From Siphonodentalium dalli (taxonomy: Eukaryota; Mollusca; Scaphopoda; Gadilida; Siphonodentaliidae), in NCBI GenBank assembly GCA_032622095.1, contig CP136061.1, positions 8,710,447 through 8,774,446 of the forward strand: a DNA stretch of 64,000 bases, written 5' to 3'. This document shows positions 42,971 to 54,219 of the stretch, piece after piece; within the stretch, counting starts at the first letter, position 1, and each line of letters starts with the position of its first letter. The notes under the pieces are model-generated. The model had not been told where the DNA came from, searched no databases, and worked only from the letters and a program-made list of their open reading frames with translations. Both the position numbers and the translations under genes were made by a program.

Positions 42971-44776
42971 ACAGTTGTTGCTTGGTTATGGATGATTTGA
43001 TAATATATGTGTTGCTTGGTTATTAATGATTTGATAATATATTATTGATAATGCGACAATATATTTGTTGCTTGGTTATTGATGATTTGATAATATATGT
43101 GTTGCTTGGTTATTAATGATTTGATAATATATTTGTTGCTTGGTTATTGATGATTTGATAATATATGTGTTGCTTGGTTATTGATGATTTGATAATATAT
43201 GTGTTGCTTGGTTATTAATGATTTGATAATATATGTGTTGCTTGGTTATTAATGATTTGATAATATATTTGTTGCTTGGTTATTAATGATTTGATAATAT
43301 ATTTGTTGCTTGGTTATTAATGATTTGATAATATATTTGTTGCTTGGTTATTAATGATTTGATAATATATGTGTTGCTTGGTTATTAATGATTTGATAAT
43401 ATATTATTGATAATGCGACAATATATTTGTTGCTTGGTTATTGATGATTTGATAATATATGTGTTGCTTGGTTATTAATGATTTGATAATATATTTGTTG
43501 CTTGGTTATTGATGATTTGATAATATATGTGTTGCTTGGTTATTGATGATTTGATAATATATGTGTTGCTTGGTTATTAATGATTTGATAATATATTTGT
43601 TGCTTGGTTATTAATGATTTGATAATATATGTGTTGCTTGGTTATTGATGATTTGATAATATATGTGTTGCTTGGTTATTGATGATTTGATAATATATTT
43701 GTTGCTTGGTTATTGATGATTTGATAATATATGTGTTGCTTGGTTATTGATGATTTGATAATATATGTGTTGCTTGGTTATTGATGATTTGATAATATAT
43801 GTGTTGCTTGGATATAGATGATTTGATAATATATGTGTTGCTTGGTTATTGATGATTTGATAATATATGTGTTGCTTGGTTATTAATGATTTGATAATAT
43901 ATTTGTTGCTTGGTTATTGATGATTTAATAATATATGTGTTGCTTGGTTATTGATGATTTTATAATATATGTGTTGCTTGGTTATGGATGATTTAATAAT
44001 ATATGTGTTGCTTGGTTATGGATGATTTTATAATATTTGTGTTGCTTGGTTATGGATGATTTAATAATATATGTGTTGCTTGGTTATTGATGATTTTATA
44101 ATATATTTGTTGCTTGGTTATTAATGATTTGATAATATATTTGTTGCTTGGTTATTGATGATTTGATAATATATTTGTTGCTTGGTTATGGATGGTTTAA
44201 TAATATATGTGTTGCTTGGTTATGGGTGATTTTATAATATATGTGTTGCTTGGTTATTGATGATTTAATAATATATGTGTTGCTTGGTTATTGATGATTT
44301 TATAATATATGTGTTGCTTGGTTATGGATGATTTAATAATATATGTGTTGCTTGGTTATTGATGATTTAATAATATATGTGTTGCTTGGTTATTAATGAT
44401 TTGATAATATATTTGTTGCTTGGTTATTGATGATTTGATAATACATGTGTTGCTTGGTTATTGATGATTTGATAATATATTTGTTGCTTGGTTATTGATG
44501 ATTTGATAATATATGTGTTGCTTGGTTATTGATGATTTGATCATATATTTGTTGATTGGTTATTGATGATTTGATAATATATTTGTTGCTTGGTTATGGA
44601 TGATTTAATAATATATGTGTTGCTTCTTTATTGATGATTTGATAATATATTTGTTGCTTGGTTATTGATGATTTAGTAATATATGTGTTGCTTGGTTATT
44701 GATGATTTGATAATATATTTGTTGCTTGATTATTGATGATTTGATAATATATTTGTTGCTTGGTTATTGATGATTT
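42971..44776. repeat. 34-bp minisatellite, array 2 (about 53 units)
   Basis: Same unit and order of variants as array 1 but five units shorter. The aberrant unit is at 43041 and 43403, 362 bp apart instead of 464, so three of the five missing units fall between them. Confidence 0.95.
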
Positions 44777-45127
44777 CATTAGTCCTTGTGTCATCCAAGG
44801 TTGGCACAATACAATTTCATTTTTGGACGTTGTTGTAGACAGTGTTTGTTCCATATAATTCAAATACAGTGTATGTAACAAAAAATATGAATCAGGAATA
44901 TTGGTTTATGGAGGGGATCCGACATCAAGCATAAAGCTTATGGGGGTCGTTTCCGATTACGTGTGAATAAGCCCACACTGTGAGAATGCAAACATAATAT
45001 TAGGTAATTGTGTTCTTACTAATTTGAGAAGATCGTTGTTGGTATATATGTTGCTCAGCTACTCACAGTGTGTGCTGGATCGATAGATATATCAAAATTA
45101 GATTTTTTGTTAAATATGGAATAATTT

Positions 45128-46029
45128 GTTGCTTTGTTATTGATGATTTGATAATATATGTGTTGCTTGGTTATTGATGATTTAATAATATATATGTTGC
45201 TTGGTTATTGATGATTTGATAATATATTTGTTGCTTGGTTATTGATGATTTGATAATATATTTGTTGCTTGGTTATTGATGATTTAATAATATATTTGTT
45301 GCTTGGTTATTTATGATTTGATAATATATTTGTTGCTTGGTTATTGATGATTTGATAATATATGTGTTGCTTGGTTATTGATGATTTGATAATATATTTG
45401 TTGCTTGGTTATTGATGATTTGATAATATATGTGTTGCTTGGTTATTGATGATTTATAATATATTTGTTGCTTGGTTATTGTTGATTTGATAATATATGT
45501 GTTGCTTGGTTATTGATGATTTGATAATATATGTGTTGCTTGGTTATTGATGATTTGATAATATATTTGTTGCTTGGTTATTGATGATTTGATAATATAT
45601 GTGTTGCTTGGTTATTGATGATTTCATAATATATTTGTTGCTTGGTTATTGATGATTTGATAATATATTTGTTGCTTGGTTATGGATTATTTGATAATAT
45701 ATTTGTTGCTTGGTTATTGATGATTTGATAATATATGCGTTGCTTGGTTATTGATGATTTAGTAATATATGTGTTTCTTGGTTATTGATGATTTGATAAT
45801 ATATTTGTTGCTTGATTATTGATGATTTGATAATATATGTGTTGCTTGGTTATTGATGATTTAGTAATATATGTGTTGCTTGGTTATTGATGATTTAGTA
45901 ATATATGTGTTGCTTGGTTATTGATGATTTGATAATATATGTGTTGCTTTGTTATTGATGATTTAGTAATATATTTGTTGCTTGATTATTGATGATTTGA
46001 TCATATATTTGTTGCTTGGTTATTGATGA
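45128..46029. repeat. 34-bp minisatellite, array 3 (about 26 units)
   Basis: Continues after the second 354-bp spacer, with more ATTTAGTAATATAT and ATTTCATAATATAT variants, and ends at the third spacer. Confidence 0.95.
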
Positions 46030-46381
46030 TTTCATTAGTCCTTTTGTCATCCAAGGTTGGCACAATACAATTTCATTTTTGGACGTTGTTGTAAACAGTG
46101 TTTATTCCATATAATTCAAATACAGTGAATGTAACAAAAAATATGAATCATGAATATTGGTTTATGGAGGGGATCCGACATCAAGCATAAAGCTTATGGG
46201 GGTCGTTTCCGATTACGTGTGAATAAGCCCACACTGTGAGAATGAAAACATAATATTAAGTAATTGTGTTCTTACTAATTTGAGAAGATCGTTGTTGGTA
46301 TATATGTTACTCAGCTACTCACAGTGTGTGCTGGATCGATAGATATATCAAAATTAGATTTTTTTTAAAATATGGAATAAT

Positions 46382-46458
46382 AGAAAGAAATTGATTGAAA
46401 ATAGATTTAGTATAGCGGAACGAAGTATACTAAATCTATTTTCAATCAATTTCTTTCT
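46382..46458. repeat. Perfect 33-bp-arm hairpin
   Basis: AGAAAGAAATTGATTGAAAA continues to TAGTATA, and after an 11-base loop (GCGGAACGAAG) the exact reverse complement follows. It terminates the third spacer. Function unknown; a tiny MITE or fold-back relic. Confidence 0.9.
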
Positions 46459-47103
46459 TTTTTGGATCTTCCGAGCTAGTAATAAGTGAAAAATCTAAGT
46501 CATGGGCGGTCATATATGTCTAAGAACTATTCACATGCTTGTTCCGCTGAATTACTGGTAAGGACATAATTGAATTTACATGATTTTAAGAGAATTTTTG
46601 AATAAATTTACATTTTCGGGGCAATAGTTTCTGTACATGGCTTTGCCTATTTGATTCTGAGAGGAATAAACCAAAGTGGTCAGAAATGTCGCATGTAAGT
46701 ATACCTGTCTGGAGGTCGTCTCGTATATTGGTGGTGTATATATGATCTATAAGGTGGCCGATTATCCTGTCATTCTGGTTGGTTTCGTAATCATTGGCAC
46801 AAATCCTCTCGTGAAGACATTATTTATCAATTCGTTTGTTTTCGCGTGCGTCTCGAAGTTCAGTAATCAATATTGAGGTCACCAATTATTTAAGACTTTT
46901 CATTTTTCAGTTTTTCCAAAATATTATCGAATTTGTTCATAAATTTATTCATGCCTGCTTTTGGTCGGTGGATGTAAAAACAGATATATGTGATCAATTG
47001 TTTTGTTTGTTATCATATTTCTGGGGAAATCGTGGTTAAACACAGTTATATAAAATGCCTACCCTGGCTGTTGAGATTCGCCCAGTACAACCCACATGGA
47101 CGA
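46459..47103. other. Noncoding spacer
   Basis: No gene recognised. It would lie in intron 1 of the minus-strand gene. Confidence 0.45.
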
Positions 47104-47130
47104 TATATATATATATATATATATACATAG

Positions 47131-47221
<91 letters not shown>
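47104..47221. repeat. (TA)n followed by (AC)n microsatellite
   Basis: About 50 TA units with one CATAGC interruption, then about six AC units. It lies 60 bp from the donor of exon 1. Confidence 0.95.
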
Positions 47222-47222
<1 letters not shown>

Positions 47223-47280
47223 GATCCTTGAAACAGTGATTAAAATGCATGTGTATGGATTGCATACAAAGACAACTCAC

Positions 47281-47335
47281 CATGATCGATGTTCGCAAAC
47301 AGAGCGAGAAGAAAGCACCATATTAAGGAACTCAT
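47281..47335 (-). CDS. Exon 1: signal peptide of a secreted protein gene
   Basis: On the minus strand ATG at 47335-47333 opens MSSLIWCFLLALFANIDH, a clear hydrophobic signal-peptide core, then a donor CATG|GTGAGT leaves phase 1. The 21-bp exon at 25805-25825 completes the cleavage region (AASA) and leads into the cysteine-rich exon at 7165-7488. The combined reading frame is 400 bases over three exons. A paralogous exon (same length, phase and NIDHG end) lies at 63212-63266 on the other strand. The differences between the two are partly synonymous (CTC/CTG, CTG/CTT, AAC/AAT), which favours real coding sequence. Product family unknown. Confidence 0.65.
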
Positions 47336-47515
47336 AACTCCAGAGTGATATAAGATAGAAGTCGCAGAAACAAATAAGCCTCCGCCAGCGTATATGGACA
47401 TCTAATGAAATGACTGTTCAACCGATGGGCCAGAATTCAGGGCCCCTGATGTGTAGCGCGTATGTATTCGAAAATCAACGAACCTTGCCCACAGATTTAA
47501 ATAGACGTTTTATGC
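47336..47515 (-). promoter_or_regulatory. Conserved 5-prime flank of exon 1
   Basis: The minus strand carries a 39-base block at 47386-47424 (GTCATTTCATTAGATGTCC continuing to GCGGAGGCTT) identical to 63122-63160 upstream of the paralog. GGGGCCCTGAA, TAAA.CTGTGG and TATATCAC are also shared. It probably contains the promoter and 5-prime UTR. The exact start site is unknown. Confidence 0.55.
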
Positions 47516-47649
47516 TATTATATTATATAATTATATATGATCTGCATCACTCGTTGTGTCATAGCGTTATGTATACTATGCGCTCGGTGGGTAAAATAGT
47601 GGTTTAAAAGGAAAGAAATACCAGTATTAAAGAGTCTATTATGGTGCAA

Positions 47650-48365
47650 TTGTACTAAAAGCTGCCGCACTCAGCACCAACCGACCAGTCCAGACCTAAC
47701 CTGACTGTACAGCCCCAGAAGTCCGATCGAGATGGTCCATGCACTATCATCCAGAATAGACCTGTATGTACACAGGTTCAATTCCACTAGCTCGATTGGG
47801 ACTGTCATAATTGTTAACCCATAACTGACGACCGGTTCCGTCAGGTACGCAAAACAAAACAGACACCGACCGCTCCTCACCTAACTGTATATGGCTACGG
47901 GAAGGGGTATACTATAATGCAGCGAATAAACTTCTGATGCTATGGGCGATCGGTCAAGTTAGCTAAGGCGGAGTTGGATAAGATAACCCCTTCGCTTCGG
48001 TCGGACTCGCTATATGCATGAAAGCACACACACAAAGGGTAAACATCCGACCGTACCGCCCACAAGAGTCCGAGCAGGATGGTTATTGCACTATCGTGCA
48101 GAATAGAACAGTTTGTATAAATGTTACATACTCCAAGTCGGTACATCGGCCGCAACCACCATTGTTAAGGTATTAAACCACAACGTACGGCCGCGGTTCC
48201 ATAAGGCAAAAACGCAGCAGATCGACCGCACCTCCCCTAGCTGTCTGAGCACGGGAAGGGATATACTATAGTGTTGTGAATAGCCATCTGCGTCCAAGGG
48301 CGACCGGGCAAATTGCTAGTTGATGCCGAAGTGGATATATTAACCCCGACGTTACGGTCGGATTC
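47650..48365. repeat. Two degenerate copies of an about 350-bp upstream repeat
   Basis: Shared order: GAGTCCGA.C..GATGGT, CACTATC.TCCAGAATAGA, CGGTTCC.T.AGG.A, GACCGC.CCTC, GGGAAGGGGTATACTATA, GGGCGATCGG, then CGGTCGGACTCGC and ATATGCATG. It lies upstream of exon 1 on the minus strand. Confidence 0.6.
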
Positions 48366-48505
48366 GCCATATGCATGTACGCAAACACAACGGGTAACAT
48401 GGACCATATCGCACAGGGGTCCGAGCATGTACGCAAACACAACGGGTAACAAGGACCATTCCGCACAGGGGTCCGAGCATGTACGCAAACACAACGGGTA
48501 ACATG
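48366..48505. repeat. About 52-bp tandem repeat, three copies
   Basis: CATGTACGCAAACACAACGGGTAAC followed by A(T/A)GGACCAT..CGCACAGGGGTCCGAG, three copies, the last partial. Confidence 0.9.
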
Positions 48506-48672
48506 AATGGTTCTCATTGATTCTGCCTGGTTACGTCGTGATTACATTCTCAACCATCACAATGTTCTGAATGGTTCTTATTGATTCTGCCTGGTTACGT
48601 CGTGATTACATTCTCAACCATCACAATGTTCTGAATGGTTCTCATTGATTCGGCCTGGTTACGTCGTGATTA
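48506..48672. repeat. About 64-bp tandem repeat, three copies
   Basis: TGAATGGTTCTCATTGATTC, TGCCTGGTTACGTCGTGATT and ACATTCTCAACCATCACAATGTTC repeat three times. The last copy breaks into a half-palindrome (GGTCGACTCGCATATATAAG, 48673-48712) like those in the piggyBac-type MITEs. Confidence 0.9.
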
Positions 48673-48712
48673 TGGTCGACTCGCATATATAAGAAAATGA
48701 ATTGGCACAGGG

Positions 48713-49995
48713 TAACAAAATCCCGACTTACGACTGAATTTGATATGGCGGGTCACATATCATTATCGATGTGTACTTCACGAGTTTTTCCAAGACCTCC
48801 TGGTACATGGCCGTCAAAATCAGTGACACGAGGTTTTTACTTAACATTTTCATAGCCCGTGTGTGTTACACTAAATCCTGTTTGGTGATTGGTCAACTGT
48901 CAATTGGGTTACCCGTTTTATGTCTTGATAACACGAAGAGATTAACATGAACATGACGACACAAATTGTTGACATAATCTGACCTAATCACTAAAAGGGG
49001 TCAGCAGAATATTTAGGCGTGTTTTTCAAAGTCTGAAGCCAGTTATTTATATCGATCACGTTATTGTTGCGAAGTGGTTGGAAACTCTTATATGGGCTGT
49101 CATATAGTGCTGCGTGAGCTAGTCTCAAATTATCGGCAAATTTTGTGAAAATAAATAAGAATACACTCAGCTATTCTTTGGAAAAATATCTTCAAAAAGC
49201 TATATAAATTTATATTGTATGCGTGTGTTATTTTAGCAAACACTAAATTTAGTGTGTTACACACCCACTTTATTCATTTCTTAATTGAATAATAGTTAAA
49301 TTTGTGTTGTGTTGTACCTTTGTCGTGTGGAGAAATGTCAAATATTAAATAAACGTAAAGTAACCTACCGTGATGCCTAACTGATACATTTATATACCGT
49401 TTCCCTTGTGTACACTACGCGTGTGCCATACTTTCAATAGCTTATTGCCATACAATACATACATGATACATCAGCCTGGATCATTAACGTTTCAATGGTT
49501 TGTAGTATAGTTTACGCATATATTTGTATGAAACGAATATTATAGCTGTTATGATGCACACTTAGTTGATATACAAGAATTTTAAGTACTTTGGGCTAAA
49601 TTAAGATAGCTTTATGGCATTTCAAAGCTAACTTGAAGTGAACGACTAGAACCATAGCCTCATATCATAACAATGATTGACTTGAAACAGGTGTGTCGTA
49701 TTCTACCCACGAAATACCCTGCTCGGTCGCTCTAATATGGCGCTATAATAGAGACTATGGTGGACTATATTTCAGCACATCATGCAGCGTCCTGACAGAG
49801 CTTCAGTCTCGGAACGTACCCTATGACCATCGACCTGCACATTTCAAACAGAAAAGGGCAATTTGAACCAGTTTCTATCCTCTGGAGTATAACTTACTCA
49901 CACCAGTTCTTGCATTTCGGATGGAATTTCCACTCATTGACTTGGTCTTTGCACTCACCTTGGCTGGAAGTCACAGGCTGCATGTGTACATCTTA
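48713..49995. other. Intergenic, no feature seen
   Basis: Apparently unique AT-rich sequence. No ORF with recognisable content. Confidence 0.45.
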
Positions 49996-50639
49996 GGGCC
50001 ACAGCACACTCTGCGATTAAAATCGTAAGTAGGGAAAATCGCAGGTGGAACATCCAATGCGCATGCCCACGACAATATCGTAGCCCAAAGTAGTGATCAA
50101 GCACTGTTTGATTTTTACAAGGACAATCGTGCCGTGACATTGGCAACGCGCGCGATCGTAGCTGTCACGTGACCATTATAGCACTGGTCATGGTGTAAAT
50201 ACCACGAAAAGACAAAATTCAAAAATGGCGCCAAGTTCACAAACTTCGTGGACTTACAAAAACGAAACCACATTAGTGGAGATGTGGCACGGCAGGGATT
50301 GCAGGTCTATACCACATATCAGCCATCTGCTATGCAGACAAGGAGAAGAGGGCTGCCGCAATTGTTGAAATTGTGGCAGCTGTGGAGTTGACAGGTACAA
50401 AACTGTCAAACTAAAAAAAATATTCAATTTCACAGGAACAACTTGTTAGTTTAGAAAATTGAGATACATGACATGTATATAATTGCATAATACGGAGAAT
50501 GTGATATAACATTTTGCTATCATGTGTTCGATCATGTAGCTGCATACATCGGAGCACCGTAGCGTTTGCGGGCAAGTCACTTTTATCCACCTGCGATTTT
50601 GCCCACTTACGATTTTAATCGTAGCGTGTGCGGTGGCAC
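49996..50639. mobile_element. PIF/Harbinger-like element, TTA duplication
   Basis: GGGCCACAGCACAC at the left and GTGTGCGGTGGCAC at the right begin about 55-bp inverted repeats (CGATTAAAATCGTAAGT, AAAATCGCAGGTGGA). TTA lies directly outside both ends (49993-49995 and 50640-50642). A 3-bp TWA duplication is typical of PIF/Harbinger. The interior holds a decayed Myb/SANT-like coding stretch, as expected for the second Harbinger gene. The right end has grown into a 36-bp tandem repeat. Confidence 0.7.
50225..50391 (+). pseudogene. Myb/SANT-like Harbinger protein relic
   Basis: ATG at 50225 opens MAPSSQTSWTYKNETTLVEM and continues WHGRDCRSIPHIS. A one-base shift then continues ICYADKEKRAAAIVEIVAAV. 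WT...E...L(V/I)E.W is the first helix pattern of Myb/SANT (trihelix) DNA-binding proteins, which Harbinger elements encode beside the transposase. A frameshift and loss of the rest make it inactive. A GACAG|GTACAA donor-like site follows. Confidence 0.5.
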
Positions 50640-50790
50640 TTAATGTTGTTGTAATCGTAGCGTGTGCGGTGGCACTTAATGTTGTTGTAATCGTAGCGTG
50701 TGCGGTGGCACATAATGTTGTTGTAATCGTAGCGTGTGCGGTGGCACTTAATGTTGTTGTAATCGTAGCGTGTGCGGTGGAACTTAATGC
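50605..50790. repeat. 36-bp tandem repeat built from a transposon end
   Basis: AATCGTAGCGTGTGCGGTGG plus CACTTAATGTTGTTGT is repeated about 4.5 times. Each unit consists of the last 24 bases of the Harbinger-like inverted repeat plus TTAATGTTGTTG of the flank. Because 36 is a multiple of 3, a minus-strand 12-residue repeat (CHRTRYDYNNIK) stays open. Confidence 0.9.
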
Positions 50791-50899
50791 TGTTGGATAA
50801 ATGAACGATACTATATACTACGGACACATCCGTTTTAATATCAGGACACGAGTGTCAAGTCAATTGTAACTAAATGGTGGTGGATTGCTGGGGCCATTT

Positions 50900-51245
50900 T
50901 ACATTTTATTGATGGATGGATGGGTGGATTGAAGGGTGGATGGATGGTGGATGGATGGTACGTTGAATGTTGGATGGATGAGTGGGTGGGTGGTGGGTTG
51001 ATGGGTGGATGGATGTGTGGGGTGATGGATGGATGGGTCGATCGATGGCGGGTGGATTGATGGATTAAATGGTGGATGAATTGGTGGGTGGATGGGTATG
51101 CAGACGGTGGGTGGATGGGTCGACGCACGAAGGGATGAATGGATGGATGGTGAGTTGATGTATGGATAGATGGGGTGATGGATGGATGTATTTATTGGTG
51201 GTGGCTGGCTGGTTGGTTTGATGGATCGATGGATCGATGTACGGA
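50900..51245. repeat. (TGGA)n-like degenerate microsatellite
   Basis: TGGATGGATGGG-type sequence with GTTGATGG and GGTGGG variants for about 350 bp, strongly strand-biased (G/T/A on plus). Confidence 0.9.
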
Positions 51246-51689
51246 CGGTGTGTTCGATTGAATGTGATTGATGACCTGACATGTCCGCGATTAATCTTTC
51301 TTCATGTACCATGATAGAAACATGTATAATGATGATACGGTCGTTTAATATATTGTTTACATGCATTTTCTGATAGCGCGACAAGCCGAAATTCTCTGGA
51401 AAAGTAGGCTTTGTTTATCTCGTTGCTATGACATTGAACGGACCTCTGGTATATGCACGATTCATAGCATCACGATTCTAGGCGCAATGTCCGTTATAGA
51501 AGAGCAACGGACGGGACTCTGTCCAAAAACAGCATCATCCCAACCGATATCTCAAGCTATTGTGGACCGAGAAGACTTGGTGTAATTTCAAGATACCGCC
51601 GCACCTACCAATCCCAACTTTCAGACAAGATGAACTTACAAGGTGGGATGGAAATGGTTTTGGAAATGTAGTACACCTGGTTCAACACC
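51246..51689. other. Noncoding spacer
   Basis: No gene recognised. Confidence 0.4.
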
Positions 51690-52130
51690 AGGGTTCGCGC
51701 TGCCACTTGCCAAATTTGCTAATGACAAAAATAATTGACATTTGGCAAAATATATTTTCATTTGGCAAAAAATATTTTCATTTGGCAAAAAAAAAGGCAA
51801 GTCATTTTTTAATTCCTCAATAAAGTTGAAAAATATCGGTCAATCAATACCATTCAATTTAGGAAATTTTTACAATGGAATTATATTAGTTGTGTTTTAT
51901 GTGGTTTCGCAAAAGTTAACACCTCCATTAAGATGCAGTTAATCTGATGTCATTAGTATCGATGGGTGGAGGGGTTATCTGTATTTAGTGTGATGGTGGC
52001 GTTTACATAGCTAATTCGCGCTTCTATACCATTGTATGGTTCGGTGAATGGTTTATAAAAAACTGCAAACGAAGCGTGAACTGAACGCGGTGTCATTCAC
52101 GATTTATGAATTTAACGAGAAATACAATGC
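51690..52130. repeat. Dispersed repeat with ATTTGGCAAAA motif, copy 1
   Basis: GGGTTCGCGCTGCCACTTGCC, then CATTTGGCAAAATATATTTTC and GGCAAGTCATTTTTTAATTCC, then GGTCAATCAATACCATTCA. It is alike to 61000-61500. TTTGGCAAA words recur four to five times. Unclassified dispersed element. Confidence 0.75.
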
Positions 52131-52456
52131 ACCGCCCTGGTATGTGGTCCTGCTAATGTACTATGATGCTGGTTGATCCTGCTGTTTTAGGATGTACCCA
52201 GCATGTACTTTTAGCACAGTATAGTTTGTCCACAGTAATAGTTAGTGGTGATGGATATGGGTATGTGTATACATATAGTAGCTACATTGTCACATGTGCG
52301 GTATATATGGAGTGAATGAATGGTCATAGGTTGGGATGTACAGCTATCGTATTGTCATGTGTGAGTGTATATGTATACATGTGTTGGTTGTATTTTTGTT
52401 TTACTTTAAACATTGTATTTGTATTAGAATACAAATTAAATTGGGGCGCAAGTTAC
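52131..52456. other. Noncoding spacer
   Basis: No gene recognised. Confidence 0.4.
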
Positions 52457-52460
52457 TTAA

Positions 52461-52915
52461 CCCTTTACCCAACAGAACGGCCCTGTGCCAATGCATTCTC
52501 TTATATATGCGAGTCGACCATAGGTTGCCTCGCATATATAAGAGAATGCATGGCTTAACACATATTAAAAATGATAAAATTGTCAAAGAATGTAGAAAAA
52601 TATTATAAAAATTGCTAAAAAATGTAAGAACAAATTATAAAATAGTTAAAGAATGTAAGAAAAAATGGTAAAAAGTGTTAAAAAAAGATTTTTTTAGGCC
52701 AATGCATTCTCTTATATATGCGAGGCGACGTATGGTCGACTCGCATATATAAGAGAATGCATTGGCACAGGACATAACTGTAACCATCACAATGTGGTCA
52801 ATGAGCCGGTTCCAATGATATCCATATTTGTATGGTTTTATTGAGACAGACCCAAGATAATTTAGGCTGTTGCAGCTTTATTTGGCCGTTTTTGGCCGTT
52901 TTGTTGGGTAAAGGG
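52461..52915. mobile_element. piggyBac-type MITE 2 with TTAA duplication
   Basis: TTAA at 52457-52460 and 52916-52919 flanks ends CCCTTTACCCAACA and TGTTGGGTAAAGGG. Two copies of the CCAATGCATTCTCTTATATA palindrome lie inside (52487-52555 and 52696-52768), in mirrored arrangement around an A-rich middle. GGCCGTTTTTGGCCGTTTT precedes the right end. Confidence 0.8.
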
Positions 52916-52919
52916 TTAA

Positions 52920-53514
52920 CTCAACGAGACTCTCCCCAGTAAACATTGGTGGCCTATACATGTACACCAAGCGGCATAAACACGCGTTCAATCTGCCAGT
53001 TGATCATCATCTTATTATATTTGACATGCTGAGCTAACATATATTCTGATTGGTTAATTCTCGACCTGCCTCGAGAATGCACTTAGAATTGTGGGCAGAA
53101 GACGATTTATACCATAATTGCCTATTATGTTATATGTATAATACCTATTTTGTAAACTTAATCTTTACACCATACGGTGGGTATACAGCTTCTATTGTGG
53201 GTATAAATTTATACTGTGGGTGTAAATTTTCAAACGTTATTTCATTTGTTAAACGTTTATAAACATAGTAGAACTACAACGCAATTAGCAAAATAGTTCC
53301 TACATGTATGTCACATTATTTTAAAATTGGATATTGCCATGATATAAATTAAATATGAGGAAAATTGTCTGCATTTCAATCAAATATAGCGTTGCAGCTG
53401 GCTAATGTTATTACGCCACATATGGTGTATCTAGTTTCTGTGATTTTGATATTGTGTGGTGGACAGGGCGAATGTATTCTTGGAGATTTTGTGTACCTTA
53501 CTCAATCGTACCGA
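52920..53514. other. Noncoding with a GTGGGTATAAA-type repeat
   Basis: TGTGGGTATAAATTTATACTGTGGGTGTAAA and AAACGTTTATAAACATAGTAGAACTACA (53190-53275) are related, in inverted orientation, to 63655-63725. No gene. Confidence 0.5.
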
Positions 53515-53945
53515 TATAATCATGTAGATGCCGAAATTGTAAAGTTAACGCCACCGGTGTATAATATGTTTATGAACATATGATAAATCGTATCGATAGA
53601 GTCAGGACAGGCTGAAATTGTAAACTTACAGTCACCGGTGTAATAATATGTTGTTGAAAATATAAATAATTTGATAGACTGAAAATAATATATAACCCTT
53701 TGGGAGCCCCTGATGTATTCTTGGACATTTTGTTTTGTACCATTACTCAATCGAACCGATAGAATCACGTAGATGCCGAAATTGTAAAGTTAACGCCACC
53801 GGTGTATAATATGTTTATGAAAATCTGATAAATCGTATCGATAGAGTCAGGATAGGCTGAAATTGTAAACTTAAAGTCACTTGTTGAAAATATAAATAAT
53901 TTGATAGACTGAAAATAATGTGTAACCCATTGCGAACCCCTGCTG
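53515..53945. repeat. About 245-bp tandem duplication
   Basis: GTAGATGCCGAAATTGTAAAG, GCCACCGGTGTATAATATG and ATCGATAGAGTCAGGA(C/T)AGG recur at 53523 and 53769. The second copy lacks the internal CCGGTGTAATAATATG segment. Confidence 0.8.
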
Positions 53946-54219
53946 TAGTGAAGTGAATTGTGGGTAGTTTCATTGTGATTCTCCGCCATCTTTATTTTCT
54001 GGAATTATCACCAAGATTTCTCCACTCGATTATCTTAAACTGCACCCGAATCGGTCAAATTCTTTTGATAATTATATCTAAATACATCTTAGCTACTATT
54101 CGGATCTGCTGTCCCGGTCGAAAAGGGTTTAGTTTGACCAAAATGGCAATTGACAAAAGCCTGTTTATAAAATGCGTTTACTCGATGACCCGTCCACGGT
54201 CCACGCTGTAGTGTAAATT

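Larger units (their letters stand above)
36948..45297. repeat. 4.26-kb tandem segmental duplication
   Basis: Block A (36948-41208) and block B (41209 to about 45297) start GTTGAGTTCTTCGTGAGTTC and match almost base for base. The offset is 4,260-4,261 bp before the 34-bp array and 4,090 bp after it. The difference equals five 34-bp units. The breakpoint lies inside the fold-back element on one side and inside the 34-bp array on the other. Confidence 0.93.

Noticed and set aside
38711-46029. 34-bp units as CRISPR repeats
   Set aside because: No spacers between units; the variation is point changes of one unit.
50841-51384. His/Pro/Ser-rich minus-strand frames
   Set aside because: Translation of the TGGA-type microsatellite.
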